From: Guyanagaster necrorhizus
Taxonomy: Eukaryota > Basidiomycota > Agaricomycetes > Agaricales > Physalacriaceae
Direction: 5' to 3'
Assembly: GCF_019112545.1 (NCBI RefSeq)
Contig: NW_025064922.1
Coordinates: forward strand, 41,050 to 105,049
Length of the DNA stretch: 64,000 nucleotides
A program made the translations under genes and the position numbers. The notes beneath the pieces were generated by a model. That model saw only the letters and a program-made list of their open reading frames with translations. It was not told the DNA's origin and did no database searches. This document shows, in pieces, positions 12,080 to 23,452 of this stretch (position 1 is its first letter; the number at the start of each line of letters is the position of its first letter).

Positions 12080-14000
12080 CAATATAACTCTCTCATTATC
12101 ATCTGCTCTTTGGTTATGATCAGCCCATTGACTGAGGAGGTTGGCTTTCTTGTTTGCTGCATCAGCTTTGTGGTGCAGCATATATTAATATTGGCTGAGT
12201 TTGGTGACCCATTGAATCTGCTGTTGGTTCAGCTTCTGTGGTTGCTAGAAGTATTGTAAGTTTTGGTGATCCATTCAGATCTCAAAAACTTTAATGGCAC
12301 TGATTAGATAGTGCTGCCACTCCTCCAGAGCAAGCATGATTGCAAGTAACTTCTTATCATATATCTCATAGTTGTGCTCAGTGACTATAAGTGCCTTTGA
12401 CAAGAAAGCCATGGGCTGCCACTTCCCATCTTGTTTTTGAGATAGGATGGCTCTGATAGCACCCTCACTGGAATCAGCCTCTACATGGAATTTCCCTTCC
12501 TGTGTTGGTATTGTGAGAATTATGTCCTCTGCTAATTGTTGCTTAAGGTTGTTAAACACTGATTGCTGGGCTGAACTCCATGCTCACAGAGTATTTTCTG
12601 TTAGTTGTGTTATAGGGCAGACTATCTTGCTGTAGTCCCAGATGAATTGTCAATAGAAATTTGTGAACTTGAGGAATGACTGTAACTTCTTTTTCTTTAT
12701 GAGTTCTAGCCACTCTGTCACCTCCACTACTTTGATGGAGTCCATCTGGATGCTCTCTTCACTGATGATGACTCTAAAATACTCAGTTTCAAGTATCTTG
12801 CATTTGCATTTTTTGGCCTTGAGAAAAAGTCAATGTTTCCTCATTAGGGCTAGTACTTACTGGATCAGCTTCTGGTGCTCTTTCTGAGTCTTGACATGAT
12901 GAGAATATCATTCAAGTAAATCATGACCTTTCCAGTGGCAATGAGATTCTTAAAAATGTCATTCATCATCTATTAGAAGATCACTGGCAAATTAGTTAAT
13001 CCAAAGAACATGACAGTAGGTTTGAACAGCCCTTGGTTGGTGCAGAAGGCAGCTTTCCATTCATCTCCTTCCTTGATATGCACATTGTTGTAGCCCTAGC
13101 AGACATTCAGTTTTGTATAATAGTGGGCACTGCAGAGCTTGTCTATGAGTTTAGAGATTAATGGAAGAGGATAACAGTTTTTAATTGTCATCTCATTAAG
13201 TTTTCAGTAGTCTTATACCAGTCAGAGTTTGCTGTCCTTCTTCTTGATGAAGAAGAATGGTGATGCTATCAGAGATTTTGATGGTCAGATTCATCTGCTG
13301 AAAAGATTCTCATCCAGAAACTTGTTAAGTTCCTGTTGCTCATTGTTGCTAAGAGGGTATGTCTTGCAATCCAGATTGGTGTTAGCATTGAGGATCAGCT
13401 CAATAGTATGATCTCATAGCTTCAGAGCTGGTAATTTGTCAAAACTTTCTTTTTCAAACAAGTCTCAATAATCTTGTGCCTATTCCAGCACTATTTCTTC
13501 AAACATTTTTTCCTTCTTCCCCACAAGAGCTTTCACTGTCAAGTCATTGGCATAATGCATGGCACAAATGTATATGGTATTTTATAGGTCTATGGTGAGG
13601 ATGATCTCACCATCCTCCATTTCCTCATTCTATTGGTCCTCCAGATCTTTGTCAGGCAACTCGAACAGGATCTTTTAACATCTGCATCTGGAGAATGTGA
13701 TCCTCCTAGTCTTCCAATTGATAAGTGGATTGTGGTGTATCAGCCAATCATGACCAAGAAAGACTTTCTGGGTTCTCAGGTTGGTCACTGCTAAGTCAAT
13801 CCTTTCAGAGTGATCTCCAATTGTGAGCCTAAGTTTAACAAATTTGATAATTGAACCAGCTTGATTCTTGGTGCTGTCTGTATTGTACATGAGGATTAGT
13901 GCTATGGTGGCTCAGATTGGGAGTTTGTGCTTAGTGATGAAAGCACAATTAATAGAGCTGCCTATGCAGCCACTGTCAATCAGAGTAGTCACCACATAAG
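12080..14000 (-). pseudogene. Gypsy protease, reverse transcriptase, RNase H (D)
   Basis: Minus-strand pol core. The protease region (about 13990-13675) has YNADSTKNQAGS and FLGHDWLIHHNPLINW, the latter being the flap and post-flap motif of chromoviral proteases. The reverse transcriptase (about 13450-12600) has a catalytic box reading IYLNDILI near 12920, so the first Asp of YLDD has become Asn. RNase H (12559-12275) keeps VEADSSEGAIRAILSQ and [17 protein letters not shown]. Multiple stops are present. Confidence 0.85.
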
Positions 14001-14099
14001 TGTTCTGAGATGTGAGTGTTTCTATTTGGGCTTTGGCCAGAAGGTCTCATTCTGGTGTTTTGGACTGACAGATGAATTTTCATGATCCCTGAAGTTCAT

Positions 14100-17000
14100 C
14101 GAGCCATTTCAGGGCTCAGCAATATTTGACTTTCCTCATTCCTTCTATTACTTCATCCACCACTTTTTCAGTCTGGGTCTTATGGATCCAGTTCCTGAGT
14201 ATGGCCTTGGCCATGGCTTTATTCTTTGCATCCTTGATAGCTCACCAAGTCCATTCAGTATTGAATGGCTTGAGTCAGCCAATAGGGCTCACTACCCCTG
14301 TTTGGTCCATAGGTGATTGAGTTCATTTAAGTGATTCTTCAATGTGTATAGCAGCAGCAGGTATATTTAAATGCATAGATAATTTAGGCATAGGCATAAC
14401 TACAGGGGTCTTATTAGTCTAACTAGCAGCTATTGTTTGCACACCATGAAGTTCTTTAGCTGGCTCAGTGAAATCACTAACTGACTGGCTCTGTCTTTTA
14501 CTTCCTCCACTTTTGTTTCTATGTTAAGCTCCTCTTCTTCCTTCTGGAGTTCAGCAATCTGTACTCATATATCCTCATGGATCCTCTTCTTCTTCAGGCA
14601 GTCCTTCACTATGTGGCCCTTCTGGCTGCAGTTGAAGCACTTGCCTTCCTTCTTCATTTGGTCTATGTCTATGGGTTTTTCTGTCTCTGTGTATATGGTT
14701 TCTGTTCCTATCTTCTGCATGCTATAGGTCAGGGCTGACAAGAATCCTGATGATTTTCTGGCAGTTGTCTCTGACAATTTGGAGTTACTCAAGGTTGGTG
14801 GGATTGATTTCTTGAGGTAGTCTTGCAGAGTCAACTGTTCCACTTTCTGCCTTTGTTGCTCCTTGTACATCTTGATGATCTGCTCCTTCCATTTGTCATA
14901 TCCTACCAGTATCAAGGCTTTGATTCTGATGGTAGAGATTATTGTGACATACAAGGAGGAGACTTCTCTCTTAAGGGCCTCAACCATTTGTCCATCATTT
15001 GTCATGTCATTTCTGATTCCCACAAGTTTAGTGAGCTGTTTCAGCTTGTTAAAATAGTCTGTGGCTGTCTTATCTTCCATTTTGTATTCCTTGATCTTCT
15101 GCTTATAGACTTCTTATATCACCAGATTGATAAACTTGTCATGGAGCATCTGTTTGAAGACTGGCCACAAAGGGTATCAGTAGTGCTCCTGAGTTGACAA
15201 TTGAAAGTTTGAAGAATTGAGAATCCACCAGGTCTTTGCCTTCTCTTCAAGGTATGAGACAGCAAAGATAATTCTGTTCATATCAGTATCAAGGTAGCTG
15301 ATATAAACTTTGAAATACTGTTCACAATTGATCAGAAAGTAGTCAATGTCATCAGAGGCCTCTTTAAAGGGGTGAGGCTTCTGGAGCAGGTTGAGCTTAC
15401 ATTGCAATATAGCAGTATTTTCAGAGAGTACACCTATTAGATTGGGCCAGTCTGAGAAGAGAGGATGCTGCCACTCATGCAGTGGTCCCAGGAACAAATA
15501 GAGAGAATTATCATCTGCAATGGGGCTCTCTTGTAGAGTGGCTTCCTTTCAAATGATGAGACTATTCTTTACTGTAAATCCTAGTCAGACTGCTTTCAGA
15601 TCATCTTTGATCAGATCCTTCTCTGTCTCACTCCTTAAGGCTTTATTGGGTAGAGGCTGAGCCCCTAGTACTTGGCTTCCTTTGCTGGTCCAGAAATTTT
15701 GGTAGTTCTGAGCTCTGGGAGTTGCCAGAGCTCAGGATCATGACAGCCAAGTAGCTGTTGATCATTCTGATAGTGCAGAGTATGAGAATGTACTTCAGAT
15801 GAAGAGTGCCATGTATATAGCTTGGTTCAGCATGATGGAGAGGAGACCAAAGCATTGGTTGGATTGAGAGTGGTGGTTGATATTCTGGCACTATGCTGAC
15901 TAGTAGGATTTCTGTGTGTTCATTTGGTTCAGCATAAATATACATTTTACCAGGACACAATGCCAACCAGTTGGGGTTGGGCCACAGAAATGCTACTCCT
16001 TACCTGTACCATTTTTGGTACTCTTCTTCCCTTGCACTCTGTATCTCTGCTTGCAGTGCTTCTTCATTGGTAGCTTCTGCTAATAAGTATGCCAGCTCTC
16101 CTCTGGGATGCAGGGTCTTGCTGTCTTCAGTTTCAGCCTTGTCCTCTTTCTTGTCATTCTCAAGGAGAAAAGTGACAGGTGGGGTAAAGATACTCTCCTC
16201 ATCTCCTACCAGTCAGATGGTCTCCATTGATCTACTGCTCTGGCTGAGTGCTCAGCCCAGCAGAGGGGCCTTCATTACTGGATCTTGTGTTGTCAGTGTA
16301 GTGGATAGTGGGACAGCTCCTGATGGAAATGTCATATCTGTTTCCACCTGCTGCTCACACAACCTCCACTTGCTCACTATAAAGGTGGAAGTTTCAATAC
16401 TATTCTGCATTGAGGAACTATTGGGTGACTCAGCTTCCCAAGTACTCTTGGAGTGTCTGAGCAGAGACATGGGCATTGATAGGTACTCATAATCTGTAGT
16501 GTCTGAGGATGGACTCATTGTCCTCAAATATAGTATCAATACTGAGAGTTCACTGAGAAGAGAGATAGTCAAGGGTTTCAGGGCTAGCAGAGTGAAAGTC
16601 AGCTTGTCCTGGAGACAGAGCTCTGTTGTCTCCTCTTCTTCTGACTTTATTAGCAGTAAAGACCTTGCAGGGTCCATCTGCCTATGGGTCAGTTTCTATA
16701 GTACTGGGCTTATAGAATATGAGGGTTGAGAGTGAGAGCTGTGAACAGAGCCCATACCAGTCTGGAGACCCAGTCTAGAGGTGCTCTCTTTCAATCTGAT
16801 GCTGCTTACCTCTGGTTTATGCATCATAGGCTGTAGCATCTTGAGCTCACTGCCCTTCCTTCATGATTTGCTGCTCAAGGCTGCTAAAGGCTTAGCAATG
16901 CTCAGCTAGGGTCTGATGCTGTCTTTTTCCTTTTTGTCTGACAGCTTCTTCATAGTTAAATGGGATATTGAGGTTCCAGATAGAGAATAAGCAGTAAATG

Positions 17001-17450
17001 ATTTTGTTTCAGTTCTCCCTAGCTTGTTTCTCCTCATCAAGCCAGTCTGAGGGTGTCTGCTCCATCCTGATGCTAGTCTCTGCAGAGAAGTAGGCTGAGG
17101 TGGGGCTGCTGTGAGGCTGGCTTCCAGGAGATGTGCCATAGGATCTTAGAGCCATCTGAGCAACATTGAGAGAGTCTCAGGTATGATCAGCAATCCCATA
17201 GATTGGAGAGATAGTGGGAGGACTGGAGAACTGCTGGAAGAAGTCCTCTGAGAGTCCTTTATCTTTGTGGTCTGGTATAGTATTTGGTATAAATATTCCT
17301 TAGACTCTTGGAATATAAGGGTGCTGGTTTCTGCTTGATCTAGATCAAGGGGAATGCTGCTCTCTCTCTTCTTCTTGACTATTCCCTGAATGCATTTCAC
17401 TAAGCCCAGCTTCTGGTAGAGGGCTGCTTGGGGGCTGGTAGGTCATTTGT
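14100..17450 (-). pseudogene. Gypsy gag with long Ser-rich leader (D)
   Basis: Minus-strand gag. The C-terminal part (15080-14565) carries NKLKQLTKLVG-type helices and a CCHC knuckle, CFNCSQKGHIVKDC, near 14640. The capsid-like part (15497-15177) has DIDYFLINCEQYFKVYIS. Upstream lies an unusually long Ser/Thr/Leu-rich leader (about 17400-15640), of which 16677-16252 is the longest open piece. The same layout appears in B and F, so the leader is a family trait and not a fusion unique to D. The frames are broken. Confidence 0.7.
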
Positions 17451-17733
17451 CAGGAGTCTGAAATGTCATGTAGAGAAAGATCTGAGGTTACATTTCATAG
17501 AATATGACAGATATGCTGAAATTCTTGGTAATGTTGGATGGCTCAGACAGTAATTGAGTGATGTCCCCAGCATAGCTGAATAATCACAAGTAAGCCTAAA
17601 AGTGTTCTGATAATAGAGGCTAGGAGTTCAAAGAACTCTCAATCAAAGTTCAGATCAGTTGGATTCAGAGCAGGCATTCAGTTTCTCAGCACTATTAGGC
17701 TTGAGAAAGAGAAGCTAGAAGCTTTAAGCTAAT

Positions 17734-18191
17734 TATTAGACCCAAGCATTATATGAACAGAAACATATAATAAACAGAAGTCTCCTCACACTTCAGGAGA
17801 TTGACTGAGTCCACTGACACATATTCTGATCAGTGTGTCACAAGACCTTAGGATTAGCTTGAGTATAGAATGGTGTGAAGATAAACTTTAGCTTAAAGCT
17901 GAGGATTCCCAGTGAGAGTGAGCCTTCTTAAATACTGTACAAGTTATCCTAATTATACTACTGTCTATTGTGCATTACTGTGTCCTTTGTGCTCATTGTT
18001 CTTGAGCATTGCTACTGTACATAAAAGACTGATTGTGCATCATTGAGTAACACTGTTGCATTGAAAGACAATGCTGGATTTAGCTGTTTGTGATGACTAA
18101 GCCTTATCCTATAGTCTTAAGCACTAGTCTAGGTGCTCTGACTAAGCATAGATAGGAGTTAATCATTAAAGAAGATGGAAAAATCATAACA
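17734..18191 (-). repeat. 5' LTR of gypsy element D (family I)
   Basis: This 458-bp LTR reads TATTAGACCC (TGTTAGA with one G-to-A change) to ATAACA on the plus strand. It matches the B LTRs along its length. The five bases after it are CTCTG. The matching target duplication cannot be seen because the far end of D is lost. Confidence 0.85.
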
Positions 18192-21100
18192 CTCTGGAAT
18201 AGTTAGATGAACTTCAGAGACCAAAGAAGTTCATCTGACAACAAAAGATGTATGGATAGAATCTCATAACCAAGATGCATATCCAGACCCTCATCAATCA
18301 AGAACACTTTGCTGTTACAGCCCTAATTGATAGTGGCTATACAGGAAGCTCTATTAACTGAGCCTTCATTAACAGGCACTATCTCCCAACTAAAGCCTCT
18401 AAAGCCTCTATCTCTGTCTATAATGCTGACAGCACTAAGAATCAGGCTGGATCAATTACAGAGTTCATAGAACTTCATCTGACTATTGGAGATCATTCAG
18501 AATGAATCAACTTCACCATCACAGAACTAGGTATCAAGGAGCTATTCCTTGAACATGACTGGCTAATCCAACACAATCTGCTTATCAATTAGAAGATCAA
18601 ATGAATTATCTTCACCTGATATCACTGCTGAAAAGTACTATTCACACTCTCCAATATAGATTCTGAAGACTGATGAGATGAAGAAATGGAGGATGAGGAG
18701 ACTATCCTTACTATGGACTTTGAAGAAGCTCTGTGAATACAGGTGACTCATCATGCCAATGACTTAGCCACTAGAGTAAATAAGAGGAAAGGGGAGAGAA
18801 CATTTGAGGAAATGGTTTCTAAATGAGCCAAAGACTATCACAATCTCTTTGTGAAGGAAAGCTTTGATGAACTGCCTGCATCCAAACTCTGAAATGATGC
18901 TATCAAGTTGGTATCAAACACCAATGCTAACTTGGACTGTAAGATATACTCTTTAAGACATCATAAGCAGCAGAAACTCAATAAGTTCCTAGAAGAGAAC
19001 CTTTCTAGTGGGCAAATCTGATCATCAAAGTCTCTGATGGCTTCACCATTCTTCTTCATCAAAAAGAAGGATGATAAGCTCCAACCAGCTCAAGATTACC
19101 AGCGACTTAATGAAATAATGATCAAGAACTAATATCCACTTTCTCTTATCTCAGAATTAATGGATAAACTCCATGAAGCCCAATTCTACACTAAGTTGGA
19201 CATCCAATGGGAATATAGCAATATAAGAATCAAGGAGGGGAATGAGTGGAAGGCTGCATTTCAGACTAACCAGAGATTGTTCAAACTCACAGTTATATTC
19301 TTTGGACTGACTAATTTCCTAGTGACCTTTCAGTGAATAATGAATGATATCTTCAAGAATCTCATTGCTACTGAGAAGATGATGATCTACCTGGATGACA
19401 TACTCATTATGTCAAGGATAGAGAGGAACACTGATGGCTCATATGACAGGTACTTGAACTGATGAGAAAACACAAATTGTTTCTCAAAGCCAAGAAGTGC
19501 AAATTCAAGATATTAGAGATAGAGTACTTAGAGGTCATCATCAGTGAAGGAAGCATTCAGATGGATACAATCAAGGTAGCTAGAGTAACCAAATGGCCTG
19601 AGCTGGCTAAAAAGAAGGAACCACAGTTCTTCTTTAGCTTTATAAACTTCTACTGCTGATTCATCTGAGACTACAGCAGGATCATCCAACTGATGATGCA
19701 GCTCACTGGCAACACCCCTTAGAACTGGAGGTTGTCATAGCAAATGGCATTTGAGAATCTCAAATGGTGACTAGCTAAGAATGCGGTCCTGATAATATCC
19801 ACACAGAAGGGAAAATTCAGAGTAGAAGTGGATGCAAGTGAAGAGACTGTCAGAGCAGTCCTATCACAGGAACAAAAAGGAAGGTGGAGACCAGTGGCAT
19901 TCCTGTCAAAAGCATTAACCATTACTGAATGAAACTATGAGATCTATGACAAGAAGCTATTGGCTATTATGATAGCACTTGCTGAATGGCAACACTATCT
20001 GATTGAAGCCACCCAAACCTTTGAAGTATGGATAGATGACTAAAACCTCTGGTATTTTTGACTTTCTCAGAAACTCAACCACCAACAAGCCTGATGGGTG
20101 ATAGAGCTATCCAAATATCAATACACACTTCATCACAAGGTTAGAATGGCAAACAAGAAGGCTGACCTACTCAGCTGGAGGGGGAGAGAAAATAATGAAG
20201 GGATAGTCTTACTCAAACCAGAGCACTTCTGTGCAATGGTGATACTGATAGAGAAGGAGATACACAACAAAATCTGCAGTGCCATATGACAATCTAATTT
20301 ATGGGACCAAGGAATTGCAACATCCTTAAACCACAAGCATAGCATCTCCCAGAATCATGACCTCCTCTTCTATGATAGACAACTCTATATCTCTTAGAAT
20401 CAATCACTGTGAGAAGAGATCATAGTGATGAGCTATGACCATGCAACAGCTGGATATCTGGAGATCACTAAGACTAAGGAGTTGATATTAAGAGAGTACT
20501 GGTGGCCAAAGATGGCAAAGGATATTGAGGGGTATATCAAGGGATGTGAGACATGTCAAAGAGCCAAATCCTCAATCTGGGCCCATGCAGCATCATTGCA
20601 TCTGAATGAGGTACTGACACAATCATGGATCCATATCTTGGTCAATATAGTTATAGGACTCTCAGATTATAATAGCTATGATACAATCATTGTAATCATC
20701 AATCAGTTCTCTAAGATGATCATTCTGATCACATGCTTGACAGAACTATCCTCAGAGAGATGGGCAAAAATACTCTATGATGAGGTCTATGCCAAATATG
20801 GCATACCACAAGTCATCATTTCAGATCATGGATCACAATTTGTCTCAAAGTTCATAGACAACCTATACTGCCTATTTAATATCCACAGCAATGCATTCAC
20901 TGCCTATCACCTACAGACCAATGGCCAAACCAAATGTGTCAACTAAGAAATCAAAAAGTACCTCCAAATGTTTATTAACTACCAGCAAGATGACTGGACT
21001 GAATGGCTTGCACTTGCAGCATTCCAACATGACAATCACATCCATTCAGCAACTGGTAAAACTCCTTTCTTCATGAATCACAGCCAGCATCCAAACATAG

Positions 21101-21720
21101 TAAAAACCTCCTGGCTTCACACTACTACTCCTGCTTCAACAGACTTCACTGCTGACATGGCAAAAATCCATTTTGAAACAGAAACTGTCCTCTAGAAGGC
21201 CACTGACACTATAAAATCCCAGTATGACAAACACTGACAGCCAGCACATTTATATAAAGTCAACAATAAAGTCTGGCTGGACACCACAAATCTCCATCTT
21301 CCATGCTTAAAATGAAAACTCAATGACAAGCATATGAGACTCTTTGCAATCACTGCCAAAGTCAGCCTATCTGCATACAAACTTTGATTCCCATCACACT
21401 GGAAAATTCATAACACATTCAATGAGACTCTTTTAACTTCATTTATCATCTCTGCCTTTCTCAATCAAGAATGACCACCACTGCCATCTTCTGACCTGAT
21501 TGATGAAGAAGAATATTATGAAGTTGATCAGATATTAAACCACAAGACTCAATGCATAAAGATGCATGGCAGAGGCATGAAAATAATCATTGACTACCTT
21601 ATCAGCTGGAAGGGATATAGCTCTGAATTGAATCAATGGGTAAATGAACAACATATGAATGTGGATGATGCTATACATGATTATGAACTATCTCTAAATT
21701 AAGCTATCAAGATGATAGTC
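18192..21720 (+). pseudogene. Gypsy pol (G): protease to chromodomain
   Basis: Protease: LIDSGCTGSSIN near 18330 retains DSG, and YNADSTKNQAGS follows. Reverse transcriptase: catalytic box YLDDILIMS near 19390 is intact. RNase H: VDASEETVRAVLSQ and EIYDKKLLAIMIAL (19820-19990). Integrase: zinc part with CETCQRAKSSIW and core with LVNIVIGLSDYNSYDTI, ISDHGSQFVSKF and the YHLQTNGQT end (20425-20940). The chromodomain (about 21590-21690) reads YLISWKGYSSELNQW. In-frame TGA codons stand at conserved Arg positions, for example 20092-20094. This is one of the less decayed copies but is still interrupted many times. Confidence 0.88.
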
Positions 21721-21735
21721 TTAAGGAGGAGGTAA

Positions 21736-22194
21736 TGTTATGATTTTTCCACTTTTATTCTCACTTTCACAGTATTAACCCCTATCTATGCTTAGTCAAG
21801 ATGCTTATACCAGTGCTTAGGGCTATGGGACAGTCTTGGTCAGCACAATCAGCCATTGTCTCTTGACTCATAGTGATGCTCCAACAATAGCACAACAGAT
21901 CTTTTATAGATAACATTGACTCACCAGAACAGTGAGTACTATAGTACAGACACTTACAATTAGTAGTAGTATATTTAGTGACTGATCTAGGAGTATATAA
22001 GTAGCATAGACAGTGCTATATATTTCTAGTCTTGAACTATCCTTTATCATACCCACTTACTCAAGTCTACTTGCATAGATCTTGAGATATAACATCCACA
22101 TACATCACATATTTAGACTTAGGTGTGATTGTACAAATGCAATATAGCATCTATTTACCACATGATATCAGACATATGTCACTTGGCCCTAACA
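21736..22194 (+). repeat. 3' LTR of gypsy element G (family I)
   Basis: A 459-bp LTR, TGTTATGATT to CCTAACA, preceded by the purine tract AAGGAGGAGG (polypurine tract, 21723-21732). It is homologous to the F LTRs and, in reverse, to those of B and D. Confidence 0.9.
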
Positions 22195-23069
22195 GAGAGT
22201 TGCAGTAGCAGTAAAAGAGATAAATGGGGTGGAGCCAATACTCACAAGGATTTAAAAGTCAATTTATCACAAGATGTATCATAGTCAGCACAAGACTTTC
22301 CATAGAAAGCCCTGCAAAATGCATTCAAAATAGGTAGTTTCTGAGAGCACTTAGATCCACAATATGCAATGCAAAGAGAATATCCTCACTACAAAGTCAC
22401 AGAGTCAGTGGAACATATCCTTATTGACTGCAATATTAATGGGCAAGCCATACTGTGGAGACTTGCTCAAGAGCTATGAGAGAAGAAGAGACTGAAATGG
22501 AAGCAACCAACCTATGGTCTTGCACTTGGTGCCACACTGATATAGATTAGAAACTCTAAAGGTGAAATTGATAAACATACTACATACCTCTATTGAATAC
22601 TGATGATGGAGATAGTGCATATGATCTGAAAAATATGTTGCTAGAGATGAATCTAACAAGATGACAATGATGAGACAAGCTAGCACACTAAGGATGAGAT
22701 ACAGAATCTGTGGATTGATGCAATAGATAAGTAGCTGATGACTGACTGGGCAATAGTGGACAAGGCCAGGTATAGACCCAGCCAGGGCCCTTCAGAAGGT
22801 GACAGCACTGAATGAGGATTACCTCCTAGAGGATGGGACATACCAGAACAGGGTTTTAGTGGGTATGGTGCCCTGTCAGAAAAGGCCAAGAGTCTGGCAC
22901 AGAGTTCCACATGATTCTGAATAGTGTATAACAGCATTTCTCCATGTAGATCTCCTGGTTTGATTTCTCATTTTAGTCACTACTGCTTCTTATTTTGGGG
23001 CATGCCCCCCTATCCAAGTGGGTACCAAGTATTTGATACAATGCTCTATGAAACAAAAAAAAAAAACAA
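22195..23069 (+). pseudogene. LINE (non-LTR retrotransposon) 3' end with RNase H tail
   Basis: Plus-strand translation gives ESVEHILIDC (about 22400), then WRLAQEL, YGLALGATLI, a degenerate version of the ILISESAHLIWK block, and WIDAINK. This succession is the C-terminal end of the RNase H-containing reverse transcriptase polyprotein common in Agaricomycete LINEs. Several TGA and TAG codons interrupt it. After a 3' UTR ending CAATGCTCTATGAAAC comes an A-run at about 23055-23068, the poly-A tail. The upstream reverse transcriptase and endonuclease are absent because element G cuts the LINE at 22194. The tail ends about 380 bp before the Argonaute start codon. Confidence 0.75.
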
Positions 23070-23452
23070 TGCTAATAAACTGATGTTAATTATATCCATT
23101 TTTAGCTCTACCTTAATCTTCACAAAGGATTTGGAATGTCACACATGTTATGATGGTAGAATCAATAGTAGGCATTTTATGATCAGTACGAATGTCTTGC
23201 GGAAGCCGGTCCAGATTACACATGATTCAATATTGTGCTATTGTACTGACACATAAGTATTGAGCTGGCAGCGGAGTTTCAATTTGCATACTTAAATAGG
23301 CAGGTGCCTGGCATGTTTTTGACTCATCGACGACGACGACGACGACGACGACGGCGTAGACAGTACTGACGACGTCGACGTCTCCGCCGGCATCAGTTCC
23401 ATCTTTTCATCGCTGCTTAATCGTATTTTCTATCGCTCTCTCAGTCCACATC
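23070..23452 (+). promoter_or_regulatory. Upstream region of the Argonaute gene
   Basis: These 383 bp hold the promoter and 5' UTR. CpG is absent up to about 23187, then returns at GTACG. A weak TATA-like CTTAAATAGG lies near 23291. A (CGA)n run follows at 23328-23353. No binding site can be named with confidence. Confidence 0.4.
23328..23353. repeat. (CGA)n microsatellite
   Basis: About eight perfect CGA units, followed by imperfect GACGACGTCGACG copies to about 23382. It lies 100-125 bp before the Argonaute ATG, probably in the 5' UTR. It is CpG-dense in contrast to the flanking retroelements. Confidence 0.9.

Larger units (their letters stand above)
11054..18191 (-). mobile_element. Ty3/gypsy element D (family I), 3'-truncated
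   Basis: Minus-strand element with its 5' LTR at 17734-18191, then gag, protease, reverse transcriptase, RNase H and integrase. It is cut off at 11053 within the integrase C-terminal region, so the chromodomain and 3' LTR are missing. The internal start next to the LTR carries the same ATTAGCTT...AGCTTCT primer-site sequence as B and F. D sits inside element G: the protease of G starts immediately beyond 18191. Confidence 0.8.
18192..22194 (+). mobile_element. Ty3/gypsy element G (family I), 5'-truncated
   Basis: Plus-strand element that begins abruptly at the end of gag or start of protease, beside the D LTR. It continues through protease, reverse transcriptase, RNase H, integrase and chromodomain to a complete 3' LTR (21736-22194). 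Its gag and 5' LTR are not in the window. It inserted into the LINE whose 3' end follows, and the bases next to the LTR are GAGAG. Confidence 0.85.
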
